Source: Pseudopyrenochaeta lycopersici (Eukaryota; Ascomycota; Dothideomycetes; Pleosporales; Pseudopyrenochaetaceae). From it: a DNA stretch of 64,000 nucleotides. Of this stretch, positions 10,886 to 21,706 are shown piece by piece. How positions within the stretch are numbered: the stretch's first letter is position 1; the number at the start of each line of letters is the position of its first letter. The stretch spans positions 806,001 to 870,000 of the forward strand of contig NHZP01000002.1 in the NCBI GenBank assembly GCA_003313425.1, written 5' to 3'. Below the pieces are notes generated by a model. The model searched no databases. It had not been told where the DNA came from and saw only the letters and a program-made list of their open reading frames with translations. The position numbers and the translations under genes were made by a program.

Positions 10886-11400
10886 TCATTTGAAGTCAAT
10901 CTTCGTCTTCTTTACAGTCTTTGCTTTCCTCGTCAATCCTTGGCCCGTCTTCGCACCTGGCTGTCTCTCCGCACTCTGACTGATTTCCTGGATATTGTTA
11001 TTAGTATCTTAAAATCCAGGAAGTACTCAAATGTTGCACAGAAGCACAAGCGTACCGTCTCTTCAAAGTATTCTGACAACTCTGGCGTAGCCGGTGATAA
11101 TTCGAGAGGATTCACTACGTTCCCTTTCCCAGCTGTTGCTTTCTCAGATGCGGGATTTGTGTCTTTTGAGTCCGCGAAACTGGCAGAGACCTGTCCCGCA
11201 ACAATGTCATCACCACCGCTCTGGCTATACTCGTTGCTCCGCGAGTTGAAGGCTGCTGGATCTTGTGCTTTCTCGCCCGTTTTAGTGAAGTGCTCCGGGG
11301 GGTCGTTGCCTGCTGTTGGAGAACCAGATGAGAAGCGCAGAGAAACGCAGGAACGGAGCGAATGGGGTGCTCTGACTCTTGCTATCGCGAGTCGGTGCAT
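10886..11400 (-). CDS. Small predicted mitochondrial protein
   Basis: Two exons: 11400-11056 and 10987-10886; intron of 68 nt (GTACGC donor, CCAG acceptor); 148 residues. The first 25 residues are Arg- and Ser-rich with no acidic residue and end in LRFSSGSP, a good mitochondrial presequence with a likely cleavage site. The rest is hydrophilic, with a conserved-looking block NPLELSPATPELSEY and a Lys-rich end (KAKTVKKTKIDFK). I recall similar short conserved hypotheticals in filamentous fungi but know no function. The join is supported because the unspliced frame turns hydrophobic and foreign right after the donor. Confidence 0.7.
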
Positions 11401-13320
11401 TGTTCTGTTTATTCGGTTGTGTGGGATAGGTTAATTAGATGAGCAATTCAGATTGAGGCTCGAACAGTTGTGTGTCAAGCTATAATAATATTTCGCCGCT
11501 TTTCTCTACATGTTGGTCACTGCTGCTTGCAGAATACCTAAGTCCAGCATGAGGAAAAGTGACGTAGAAATGGTGTCTTGGCTCAATGCAGTAGTAGGCT
11601 AGCCCTGTCTAGCATTGTTTCTGCAGCCACATGATGTAGAGATTTTGTGATGCACGAATGAATAACGTTGAGCTGAATTGTGTTCAATTATTGGGGGTGA
11701 TTGATGCTGTGCCTGAGTCGTCCGAACTCTCTGCTCCTAATGGCCATCGTTCAATCGCTTTAGGTGGAGTGGAGGTATTATTAGCGAACTCCGGTGGATT
11801 GTGTCCCCTGTCCTCGCAGATAGATTGATCTGTGTGACATTGCCCGCGTGCTTTTAAACGGCAATTACTGAGTGGTCCATTTGTCTCAGAGCCGAATTGG
11901 TGCGAATTGTGCAGGTGGCAGACGGCGGTCGTTCAAGCTCAACGGTATGGGTATGGACCGGGGCAGTTGGGGCCGGGGAAAGAGCGTGTGGCCTTCGCCC
12001 CAGGGAACTTGCCTGAGCGGCAACAAAGCGCCACCTCGAGCACTCACATTCGGATAGCTTTTAGCATTTTATTCCAGATAGTGAATGTGTCTGTCTAGAG
12101 ACACTTAGCCGCCATCTGTCATCTGTCAGCTGCTAGTGGGGTTACGCGTCAATGTCGGCGGCTCTGCGCCGCAGCTGTTAGAACCATCACCGGAAGCAGT
12201 CGTCCACAAGGCTCCACGCAAAGGAGGGGATCGTCAGGGTGGCAGATCATTTCATCATCATCAGGTCCGTCTGAAGGTATGACCTCAACGTTGAGACGAT
12301 TGAACAGAAGAGAAGCTCAGGAATGCGTGTCGATGCACATCGCAATCCTACGAGCAACGCTACGTCATGACTGTCTCGAACCCCTTCTGGCTGCAGCACT
12401 GCCATACTGGCACGGCACTGCCATATTGGCACCTCCCAAAACAACATACTGATAGTGGATTCTGATATTTACATACATGAATGTAACGCTGACTGCGCAT
12501 TATCTACATCGCTGATCCATGAGGTTCAGCTATAGAGGACAACACCATTTGTCGCACCGCCTCACCGACTCGCCCGGCCTGGCCGGACCCCAGCGTATCA
12601 TCGCCTCAGGGGGAACAGATGCGGCGAAATGCAGGGCACGAGTGGCTCTTCGAAAGAAACACCTGCTAAGTTCGGCCCAGGTACATATGAGTTCTGATTG
12701 GCTCTGACGGAAACATCAATGCTTTTGGCAAGGCGGCTCGAATTTCTGACACAGCCTAGTCTCCACCGAGGTTTCATGAAACACCAAAGGAGAGCGAAGG
12801 AAGGCCGCTCTTGACCACTCAGGTCTACACAACGTTCAGACAGGAGACGGCATGATCGGACGAGAGAGGCCGCATGGCTTCGACCCGCCGAATGCTCATG
12901 CCTGGGCTCGGAAATTGCGTGGACGCTGATGGTGTTCGAAGGAAGCGACTTTTTATAGTCGGTGCTCCTCTGACATGCAGTCTTCTGCATTCTTCATCCA
13001 ACCTTCGGCTTTTGCACCTTTGCTGCGTCTATTTTACCTTTTATACCACGTTCTCTTCGATCCTTGCGGACGCAGGACGACCTCACTCATTACTTCTTGT
13101 TTCGCCAAAGCTCCTTGCTGAGCATTCCATTCTTTCAACGTCGCTGTGATTCACGCATCGTCTCATCGTGTCTTTCCAACCGAATCCATTCCAGCGGACT
13201 ATCTTCATCATCACTCTTCTGTGAAGACTATTTTCTACCTCTCAACCTTTCTTGACATTCTCTGTCAACATTCAAAGGCCGCATTTTTCGAATTACAAAT
13301 ATCAACACAAGACCCACACC
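11401..13320. other. Long divergent region upstream of CRH1-like gene
   Basis: About 1.9 kb between the small mitochondrial protein (minus) and the CRH1-like gene (plus). It holds a pair of dyad-containing direct repeats at 12396-12432 and a CT-rich stretch from about 13000 to the ATG, probably the core promoter and 5' leader of the wall gene. No coding frame is convincing. Confidence 0.5.
12396..12432. repeat. Two direct repeats each with a TGCCA-N3-TGGCA dyad
   Basis: Copies at 12396-12413 and 12415-12432 differ at one base (TAC versus TAT in the centre), with 19-bp periodicity. Each copy holds the inverted arms TGCCA and TGGCA. The form suits tandem binding of a dimeric regulator, but no function is shown. 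Confidence 0.5.
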
Positions 13321-14712
13321 ATGCGTTTCACATCATACGCCGCCGCGAGCGCATTGGCTACTTTTGCGACAGCTCAAACCTTCACCGACTGTAATCCTAT
13401 GGAGAAGGAGTGCCCAAACAACCCTGCCATGCCTCAGAACTGGAACACGGACTTCACAGCTGGAGAGAAAGCTATCAAGGGTTGGAAACAGACAGCCGGA
13501 AGTCTGAAGTACAGTTCTGACGGTGCCGAGTTCACTGTTGCTAAGAAAGGTGATGCACCCACCATTGGGTCGACGAGCATGCTTCACTTCGGTTACGTTG
13601 AGGTTGTGATGAAGGCAGCTCCTGGCCAAGGGATCATCTCATCCATTGTTCTCCAGTCTGACAACTTGGATGAAGTCGACTGGGAGTGGATTGGAGGCCA
13701 AGAAGGGAAGGTTCAGATGAACTACTTTGGTAAAGGCAACACTACGACGTATGACCGCATGATTGAAGCTCCTGTTGCCACAACCCAGAGCGAGTTCCAC
13801 AAGTACGCCCTGAACTGGACCGCCGAGGCCCTCACCTGGATTATTGATGACAAACCGGTCCGCACTCTGAAGTTCGCCGACGCCAATGGCGGCAAGACTT
13901 ACCCGCAGACTCCTTGCAACGTCCGTCTCGGTAACTGGCCTGGCGGAGACTCAGAAAACGAGGGCACACGCCAATGGGCTGGCGGTGAGGTCGACTACAC
14001 GAAAGCACCATTCACAATGACCGTCAAGAGCATCAAGGTTATCAACTATAGCCCTGGCACGGAGTACAAGTGGACCGACAAATCTGGAAGCTTTGGCTCC
14101 ATCCAAGTCATCGGCGCTGGTAACGCTGAGGGAGCTCCTCAGAACAGTGTTGCTATTGAGGCCTCTGCGTCCGCAGCTCACGCTCCTTTCGCGTCTGGTG
14201 TTGACGCATCGAAGCCCAAGTCCACTTCCTGCCATGAGAGCAAGCAGACTACTACTCCTGTGGCGACCGGCTCCATCAAGAGCACTCAGGCTCCCGTCAA
14301 GGGAGGTGAGTCCAACTTCAGTTACCCCGGTGGTGGACCCGTTCCTCAAACTTCTGCGGGTGCCAGCCCTTGCGGGTGTGGGACTGCCACTGTCACTGTG
14401 ACCGGTACCCCACCAGCCACCAACACGCCTTCTGTTCAGACTTCCAGCTTGGTAACCCGGCTCAGCTCCGTCCGAGTCCCCATTGTCAGCTCTGTGGCGT
14501 CTGCTGTCTCGCCTCCTCCCTACCCGACCACTGGCCTTGCGATCGATACTAGGTCAGCACCAAGCGTCCCCGTACCCACTGGAGCCATCCCCCGACCTTC
14601 TGGCAATGCAACAGTCTCCGCCCCACCTGCTCAGTTCACAGGAGCCGCAAGCCACAACAAGGCTGGCGCGCTTGTCTTTGCGCTCGCAGGTGCGGTGGTG
14701 CTTGCGTTCTAG
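13321..14712 (+). CDS. CRH1: GPI-anchored GH16 chitin-glucanosyltransferase, Crh1/Utr2 type
   Basis: Single exon, 463 residues. Crh enzymes move chitin chains onto beta-1,6/1,3-glucan at the cell surface. Seen: a signal peptide (residues 1-19, ending TATAQ-like), a Cys-containing lead (CNPMEKECP), the GH16 catalytic block DEVDWEWIGG with nucleophile Glu118 and acid/base Glu122, then WTAEALTWIIDDKPVRTL and RLGNWPGGD, conserved in Crh proteins. From about residue 280 the chain is Ser/Thr/Pro-rich, as in wall-anchored proteins. The last 17 residues are hydrophobic after SHNKAG, a GPI-attachment signal. There is no chitin-binding CBM18 of the Utr2 form, so Crh1-like is the closer name. The start was taken at 13321, where the signal peptide begins; the frame is open upstream without protein features. 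Confidence 0.93.
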   Translation: MRFTSYAAASALATFATAQTFTDCNPMEKECPNNPAMPQNWNTDFTAGEKAIKGWKQTAGSLKYSSDGAEFTVAKKGDAPTIGSTSMLHFGYVEVVMKAAPGQGIISSIVLQSDNLDEVDWEWIGGQEGKVQMNYFGKGNTTTYDRMIEAPVATTQSEFHKYALNWTAEALTWIIDDKPVRTLKFADANGGKTYPQTPCNVRLGNWPGGDSENEGTRQWAGGEVDYTKAPFTMTVKSIKVINYSPGTEYKWTDKSGSFGSIQVIGAGNAEGAPQNSVAIEASASAAHAPFASGVDASKPKSTSCHESKQTTTPVATGSIKSTQAPVKGGESNFSYPGGGPVPQTSAGASPCGCGTATVTVTGTPPATNTPSVQTSSLVTRLSSVRVPIVSSVASAVSPPPYPTTGLAIDTRSAPSVPVPTGAIPRPSGNATVSAPPAQFTGAASHNKAGALVFALAGAVVLAF

Positions 14713-15247
14713 GTGGATGAAAGTACCTTGGGTTTAGTGGACTTCTTCAAATACTGGTAGGGTTAGACTTCATTATTGTATATATTCAATATTTGAATTG
14801 GGCGTCTGCGTTGATAATGCAACGTTTACTTCGGACATGCACAAAGGGGATATTAGGGTGCCTATTGATGGCTACAAATATGGTGTTGTATACATCAAAC
14901 AAATTAAAATAAAACATCACCAATACTTCGATCATTCCTTCGGTGTTAAATGTTGACTATCATGCCGTTTGATTGATTACCTCTCCCATGCTTGATTCTG
15001 CTTTTCTTCTATTCTCGAATCTGAAACCCACTGGCCACAAGCGCCTTACCAACATGTTTTGAATGTCGCATAGTCCCACAAATTATATTATTTCCGCCGA
15101 CAGGTACATTTGCGCCATCATCCACTCTTGGAAGCTCTCCCCTCAGAAGTCATTTTCGTCTCCACATATCATATGATCCCATGACACTGTCCCTGCGTTT
15201 AGGCCTCTACCTTCAACCTGCCACACTGCTCGAGATTGTCGACTCGG
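14713..15247. other. Convergent intergenic region
   Basis: Between the 3' ends of the CRH1-like gene and the 626-aa hypothetical. A/T-rich at 14770-14960. No gene seen. Confidence 0.4.
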
Positions 15248-17128
15248 CTACATCGCGTTTTGGCGTTTCTTCGTCAACTTGACTCTCTCCTTTGGCTCCT
15301 GATCTACCCTAGGCCTACGCTGCCACCATCTTGGTTTCTTCGTCTCATCGTTGGTATGTAACGGTTTCGTAGTCTTGTCGCCAAGAGGCAGATGCTTCTC
15401 TTGATTTTTTATGATGCCGTCAGGTCCGGTGGATTTCTGTGAGAAGTCTAGAAGCGAAGAAGGCGCAAATACCATTGCAGATGCAGGGACCCAAGGAGTA
15501 CTTGTGGTCTTTGGAGTAGTCAGGTTACAACACTTGCAAAATACACGTCCCCACCAGTTACACTTCCTCTTCCTCTGTTGTTGTTGTTGTTGCTGCTGCC
15601 GACATGCTGAGTTGTAAAGTGGTTCAGGTGTCAGTTCCCAACTCGTAACCGCGCTGGCTTGCTCCGCAGCTTGAACATAGTCCCGCTGATACTGCTGCTC
15701 GATTTGATCCTGTTTGTCCAACAGATTCAATATCTGTCTCTGTAGTCGGTCTTGCGAATTTTTGATTTCCGTGATTGACTTGGACATGTGCAGTCGAGTG
15801 TGCTGTTGGTTCCACACTTGTCTCATCTCTTCGAATTCCAGTGCGCCTCCATTCACGCAGTGCGACGGCGGTTCATTCAATCTATGTGTTGGAAATATGC
15901 ATTCGTTTGAGACGCCGTAGGGTGTGCCGAAGGGAGACGGTGTAACCGGAAGCATGTACGAGAGCGCGGTGACGCATCGGGGATTCTCACCTGGAGGCTG
16001 CAACTCAGTTTCGCTTGGTATATCTAACCAGGAAAAGTTGTTCGAACTCGAAGGGGTAGCTTTAGGGTGGACTAAGGGTTCGTGAAAGCTTTGGGTTTGA
16101 TGCTGATGAGGTATAGCGCCTGTGGGTATATAATAGGTCTGCCCAGTCATCCAGCTGTGAGTATTACCCCGTGAATTATTCGGAGAACTGAACAACGGCG
16201 ACGGCGTCAAAGAGTCGTCGTCTTCACAATGTTCCTGATCGAGAAGCGACATGTCAGTGTGAGTCAATGGAGACTTCTTGAGCACATAGCTGACCATGGC
16301 TGGGCGGTAGAAATCCTCTGGTTGTGGGCTCGGCGACTGTTGTCGCACATCTGCAGTTTGTGGCAGAACAACTGGTGGACATCCTTGTGGGCGATAGTAA
16401 TTCGGTCGCCGTATCTTGAAACTGTATCGTAGCTTAGAGTTTGACTTGTCTTCGCTATTCAAGTAACGATCGGGAGACACATCTGCTCCAGAGTCTCCTA
16501 GAGTTGAGGGAAGATTATGAGTAACTTCATGCGACGAAGCAGGCTCTGCCCAATCATGAAGAACCGACCCTGCTGAGCTGTTCTCTCTTTTTCCTGCACT
16601 TTCTAAAGGTTCTTTTTGTTGCAGCTTTCCCTCCCCTTTCAGAAGATTATGCTTCCCAAACCCCAACATTGCATGCACATGCGCTTCATCCATGACCTCG
16701 GAAGACATAGGTCTTGGTTTGCGAACGCTGTCTTGAACTCCACCCAGTTCTACATTGCTTTCTTGAAAGTTTTTCATCGCAGAATATTTCAAAGATCCTA
16801 TGACTTGTCGCTGCGGCAGTGTTTGGGAACTTGACGATTTCGTCATCTGAGCTTCCCTAGTGGGCTCCCTGGCGTCCTGTGAAGGATTCCGCCACACCTC
16901 ATCACATTTCTCCTTCTTTTCAGCATTTTCGTTGATATTTCGAACCTGTGATTTTTGCTCAGGACCTGGTGGGAATGTGCTAAACCACTTCGATCGCGGT
17001 TGCTCTAGAGGTTTTCTCAACTTTCCTGACTGTGTGCGGTGGAGCTTCTCAGGCGAAGAGTTCTTTTCCTCTGCTTCGTGTTGAAAACCTTCAATGTGTC
17101 GAATAATGGATCCAACGCTTCGACGCAT
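15248..17128 (-). CDS. Hypothetical 626-residue disordered protein with polyQ
   Basis: One long frame with ATG at 17128. No known domain recognised. The protein is hydrophilic, with many Ser, Pro, Lys and Gln residues, and probably disordered. Landmarks: a stretch around residues 460-510 with heptad-like Leu/Ile/Gln spacing (possible coiled coil, IQNLLDKQDQIEQQYQ-like), a run of eight Gln followed at once by basic RKRK, a short Trp/Cys patch (WWGRVFCKCC), and a Lys/Arg-rich end. Frame length and steady codon use support a real gene; an additional upstream exon cannot be excluded. A nuclear or cytoskeletal adaptor would fit, but that is a guess. Confidence 0.7.
   Translation of the reverse strand: MRRSVGSIIRHIEGFQHEAEEKNSSPEKLHRTQSGKLRKPLEQPRSKWFSTFPPGPEQKSQVRNINENAEKKEKCDEVWRNPSQDAREPTREAQMTKSSSSQTLPQRQVIGSLKYSAMKNFQESNVELGGVQDSVRKPRPMSSEVMDEAHVHAMLGFGKHNLLKGEGKLQQKEPLESAGKRENSSAGSVLHDWAEPASSHEVTHNLPSTLGDSGADVSPDRYLNSEDKSNSKLRYSFKIRRPNYYRPQGCPPVVLPQTADVRQQSPSPQPEDFYRPAMVSYVLKKSPLTHTDMSLLDQEHCEDDDSLTPSPLFSSPNNSRGNTHSWMTGQTYYIPTGAIPHQHQTQSFHEPLVHPKATPSSSNNFSWLDIPSETELQPPGENPRCVTALSYMLPVTPSPFGTPYGVSNECIFPTHRLNEPPSHCVNGGALEFEEMRQVWNQQHTRLHMSKSITEIKNSQDRLQRQILNLLDKQDQIEQQYQRDYVQAAEQASAVTSWELTPEPLYNSACRQQQQQQQQRKRKCNWWGRVFCKCCNLTTPKTTSTPWVPASAMVFAPSSLLDFSQKSTGPDGIIKNQEKHLPLGDKTTKPLHTNDETKKPRWWQRRPRVDQEPKERVKLTKKRQNAM
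15575..15598 (-). repeat. Polyglutamine-encoding CAA/CAG tract
   Basis: Eight consecutive Gln codons, mixed CAG and CAA, in the 626-residue hypothetical. The codon mix makes the tract less prone to slippage than pure CAG. Confidence 0.9.
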
Positions 17129-18285
17129 GCTGAATAAGGATGAGGGTTTTCAGTAACTTTGGCAACTATTGTAAATGCCTTTGTCTTATGCCTAAGGAGC
17201 AAATGGCGATGTAGCTAGGGATTTTGAGCTTAAAGCAAGTACAGGATGATTATAAAGCAGTTTGGTATCGTTTTAAGTCATTCTCTTCATAGGGGCAGGC
17301 GGAATATTTAAGTGCTTAACAGTTTTGAAGCGAGAAGGTGTGGTAACTTATTCTGCCCATATGTGCCGAGCATTTTGAACGCCTATGACTGGCTGTACCG
17401 CATTTCTGTACTTATTGGTTACTCTGAGTCAGCCTGGATGTACAAGGATGCATCTGGGGCCATGTATATGGTGAATTGAAGGTTAGTGGAGCTGGATGCC
17501 AGTGACCAGTTGTGCAAAAGCGAAATATAAGGACTTCATCACAGCAGCATGTATTACCAATACGACGACCATGAAAGCATTTTATATCATCCCTTTGTGC
17601 GGATCTCAAGTAATGGTAATGTATATTTGAGCAACATGTGTCTTTCAAACATCACAGCACAACCCTCCGCGTTCATTCACCAGACATTGTCTCTTTCCAT
17701 GTCCTGATGTCCTAACTCTCCATTCGCCGCCTCATCGGCGACAATATACACCATTTTGCAAAATTTAGGCACTTCCTCCGACTCGTCTCCTCCATCAACC
17801 TTCCGGTAGCCGTCCCATTTCTTCTCCGCCTCTTATTCGCTTTCTCCTTGAGATGATCCAAAAAGCCATGCCTCAGGATACAGCACTGTTTAGTCTTCTA
17901 GAAAGCATACCATTGTTTCAATTTCGTGGTCGCATTAGCTTTCAAATTGGTCAATGTCGTCTATTGGCAGTGCTTGGTAGCGTTGAGGCGTTGATGCAAG
18001 TAGCCACAGGCGGTCCATGTACCAAGCGGGACATCGCTATGAAATACGAGTTCCAACCTGAGCACTTGCAAGGTTGTCTGGTCATTGTTGATGGCGGTCG
18101 GTTGTGCGTATATAAATGAGTAATGAACGGAGCAAGATTAGTGTTTGAGCTTGCGGACTCGGACTTTTTTGGGCGAATCGATAATTTGGCTGTGTTGAGT
18201 TCGCTACCACGGTAGAAATATAAAATTTTGAGATCTGGGTCAGGATCCAGACCAGATTTCCGAAATGATTGGACATTATAATCGC
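17129..18285. other. Intergenic, about 1.2 kb
   Basis: Upstream of the 626-aa hypothetical, downstream of the next minus-strand gene. Short frames at 17853-18119 (plus) and 17951-18307 (minus) overlap and lack family features. No RNA gene seen. Confidence 0.4.
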
Positions 18286-19578
18286 TTATTGAAACATCCA
18301 TTGGCATCGACAGTGATTCGCATTCTGCGTCTGCCGCCTTTCCCTGAACTTCACACTCCTGATGAGTTCTGTTTTGGCGGCATCCAACTCGGACGCAGGG
18401 TCGCTAAGGTTTAACATAAGCTTCTCTGAGAGGCGAGACATGCTTCCATTCTCTTGAACCCGCATTTTTTCACAGTACGGGCCCCTGCCGTTGGGCATTC
18501 TCTGCTCTATAAGCTTGAAAACGTAAGGTAATATAGGTAAGACAATCGTGGTATTCGTATTGGTTGTGGATCCGACGTTGGTGACCTCCGACGTGGAAGG
18601 TTGATTGGCGTAAATGTAACCTTCGATGAGAGTTTCATTGAACACACAACGCCATAACGACTCGCCCGCTTTGAAGATCGGATGCCGCGTCAGAGGTTGA
18701 GTCTTTGCTTTCTCCACAAGTGAGATATCCTCCTCTTTGAGCAACACAACTCGGTTATACGTGGTGCGGAAGTGATACGCATCCTTATCTCCTGAAGATG
18801 CACCCTTTACCACTGTCAACTCAACTGGTCTAATATCTGGTACTTGATGGCCATGATGAATACTTTCATTACTAGGCGGCGGTTCAAGCGTGACCATTGT
18901 AACATTACCGCCATCAAGCGATGATGGAAGAATGTTGAGCTGGAAAACTGTATCTGAGGCGCACTGCCATGCGACGGATTCATTCATTTTGGCTAGACAT
19001 GATGAACTTTGCTGTTGCGGAAGCTGGATGGGTATTGCGAATGCGCCTCGTCGGATTGGATTCATGATACCAATCAGCGTAGGGTCATCTCCGGTTGCTC
19101 GTACCCTAGCAGCACGGTCGCTAGAAGACTACGCATCAGCAAGGCTCGGTTGTTATAGGAAAAGGGCGATTTACCTCGCCGAAGAGCGGTTCCTTGCAGT
19201 CATGAGCGCGAGACCAATAGTTAACAACATTGCAAACTGCACGCCCAGTAGTGCTAAGATTCGTTGTCTCAAAGACATCTTTTGCCACATAGATTTAGGC
19301 AGAAGCGGTAGGGGCTTCTCAGCGGGATTCATTTCCTTCTGAGACAAAACAAGGACCTCCTTCTCGTCCTGATCCGGACTCAGAATTGGGGCGGACGGGG
19401 TTTTGCTCCTTTCAAACGGAACGACCTCGATGCCATCTTCGATCTGCCTTACCAGGCAAACTCCCGAATTTATCCCTGAGTGGGTACTCGAGTTCGTGCT
19501 ATCGTAATGAACTGGAAATGCTGTATAAATACTAGGAAGTGGTCGGATGCTCCTAATTGACCTGTACGGCAAGTGCAT
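18286..19578 (-). CDS. Single-pass membrane protein, DUF7820-like
   Basis: Two exons: 19578-19175 and 19120-18286; intron of 54 nt; 412 residues. The N-terminal 100 residues are cytosolic-like, with several Pro/Ser clusters. One transmembrane segment (about residues 109-128, ILALLGVQFAMLLTIGLALM) follows the basic WQKMSLRQR. The C-terminal part carries Cys residues and N-glycosylation sites (NES, NVT, NET, NLS), with QWC-like ACASDTVFQLNI; this is the layout I recall for fungal DUF7820 proteins, which are shorter here. Function is unknown. The acceptor CTTCTAG|CG was chosen over the TAG 7 nt before it, because only it keeps the frame. The topology (N-in, C-out) is inference. Confidence 0.72.
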
Positions 19579-20518
19579 GAGTGCAACCCTACTGGTGGAT
19601 TACAAAAATTATATTAAGTGGCGTATCAAACTGTAGAACAGAATGAATGCTATCCGGGCCAGCCAGATGCCGAATACCTCCAAAAGTGGACAAGAAAAGA
19701 ACGAGAGCAGACGAAGATAGCAACCAGTGCATGCCCTCGAAATAACTGGAGCTTTTGGGAATATATGTTTCCTGAACACCGGAACTCAGTCACAACAAGT
19801 GTGGTCCACGTTTCTATGATCAATGCCGCTCTTGCTGCGCCGCACTCTCACTGGAGGCTGTCATCCATTCCACTCGCTCTCCGTTGACGAGGCAAACAAG
19901 CTAGCGACTGTGGAAATTAATGCAGAACACATCAACTCTGGGCCTTGCCGGGTTTCTATGCTACGACACTGAAGAAGTTGCCGGATCAAGTAGTGAGGTT
20001 GGGAGAAAGGCCTACGATGGCGCGAAGCATTGGCTGACTGTTCACCATTCGAACTGAGTGGTACGTGCATAGCCGCCCGATTCCATCCGTAATGCGGGTC
20101 GATGAAGAGGTCTTCACACGTCGCCGACGAAACCACAACGGTCATGATCTGGGAAGGAAAGCAGGAGCGAGGATCGGAACTGTACTAAAAGGCCATCGTA
20201 ACCTGTCTTTCTTGCTTTGGTAGGATGCCAGGTTGTAGAAGCCAAGCGACGTAACACAGTAGCTCTGAAGAAATACGAGCACAATTTCTGAAAGGGCATA
20301 AGTGTTTGTAGGCTATACTATATCTGATGTAAGAGACGAGAGATGTAGAGATTTGATAGCCATCATTGCGATTCTCTGCCTACCGGTGACATGTTGCGCG
20401 AGGGTATTGCATGGATGATCGTAGCTATGGTCGTGTTTTCATACGGCAGTGTCGTTAGTGACCATGATCAGAGCGGTAGACACCCTTTGCGTTTCATAAA
20501 GCTTGGTGTGATCAGTAG

Positions 20519-20533
20519 CCGCCGTGACGGCGG
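20519..20533. repeat. Perfect GC-rich dyad
   Basis: CCGCCGT-G-ACGGCGG, 7-bp arms around one base. CGG triplets in inverted form are typical of Zn2Cys6 sites, though their usual spacing is different. Possible operator, unproven. Confidence 0.4.
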
Positions 20534-20971
20534 TCGCGTCGAAGGCCGGCGACTTGGGTCAATGTCACGAAGTCCAATGAATAACATAGTTAAAGGACAT
20601 TTGACACTCAAGAGTCGGGAAAGAATTGTTTACGTTTGGTTTTATCCACGTTGGCATAACACCTGCTCAAGTGGAGGGACGTCAGGGTCTCGGAGGTGTT
20701 GAGGAGACGGATGCTAACGTAGGAAGTCTAAAGAGCACTAGTCTTCATATGGCTAGCTCTGTTTCGGACAAAGCATTTGATCCGGCCACCCAGGTTTGGT
20801 TGCCTTCGATCTCATACCAGGCCAAGTCTCACACTCCAGATCATTCTAATCCTTAGATCACTCGCAGATCACACTGTATTCCGCATCAAGTAGGTAAATG
20901 TTGTGGGCATTGCGGATGTGGATAAATGAGGCTGGCAGCCGCGGCTTGCTCCCCTGAGCTGAAAACGCGCC

Positions 20972-20989
20972 TAGTTCACTGGTGAACTA
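20972..20989. repeat. Perfect AT-rich dyad
   Basis: TAGTTCAC-TG-GTGAACTA, 8-bp arms with a 2-base centre. Possible protein-binding site; it lies about 0.7 kb before the membrane-protein ATG. Confidence 0.4.
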
Positions 20990-21706
20990 TTGGCCGTGGC
21001 TGTGTTGCCGGCCCCATACAGGAAGGAGAAGGAGTAAAATCCACTTCACGGGTGAAAAATTGACTTTGACGCTAATCATGATCGCTACCAGGAACCACAG
21101 TGCATTTGTTTGGCACGTCGACGCGGTCGTCATTGTCAACACCGGACCTCTGACAAGAAGTTTCGCAATGTTTCGAAACGAGTTATTTTCAATCTCTTCA
21201 ACCTCCGAAGCCAAAGATCGTCATCTTTCTTCCTCAGCACGGGCTGACTGAGGCTGTGGCCAAGCTGACGTCCATGAAATCTCATCCAGCGCGTCTCCAC
21301 CCAGCTCGCGTTCCCCATCACATCCTTCTCCTGCCCAGCCGTTTCATTCGCTAAGCTTTGGCATCCGCGGGTCTCGACGTGCGCTAGGAGCTCGCTTTGC
21401 AGTTGTGGCTTCCCCGCTACCTTGATTATCGGCAGCTCTGGGTCAAACATCCATGTCGATGATGGCACTTGGTTTCTAATCTGGGGGCATTTGTGATTTG
21501 TGGCGTTGTGAGGTTGGCAAGGCTGCGGGAGCTAACGCGAATAGTGCTGAGCTCATCAGCCTGCCCGACGCGTGCGACCATGACGGGAAAAAGGACTCAG
21601 CTGCGGGCTGGAGCTTATATCTCATGGCGTTGCATATTTTCGCTATATTCTTATATCCTTCGCTCCACGCTCAGACACCAGATCGTATTCATTTAGCTCT
21701 TTCAAG

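Larger units (their letters stand above)
19579..21706. other. Long divergent region, about 2.1 kb
   Basis: Between the DUF7820-like gene (minus) and a membrane-protein gene (plus). It holds two perfect dyads (20519-20533 and 20972-20989). Frames at 20391-20702 and 21136-21468 have no family features. The sequence just before 21707 is pyrimidine-rich. Confidence 0.45.

Noticed and set aside
17853..18307. Overlapping frames on both strands near 18 kb
   Set aside because: Neither has conserved features, splice support or gene-like composition.
20391..20702. 103-codon plus-strand frame with hydrophobic start
   Set aside because: The start looks like a signal peptide, but the rest is featureless and Arg/Ser-rich; no splice partners found.
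21136..21468. 110-codon minus-strand frame
   Set aside because: No recognised features and no support from neighbours; kept as intergenic.
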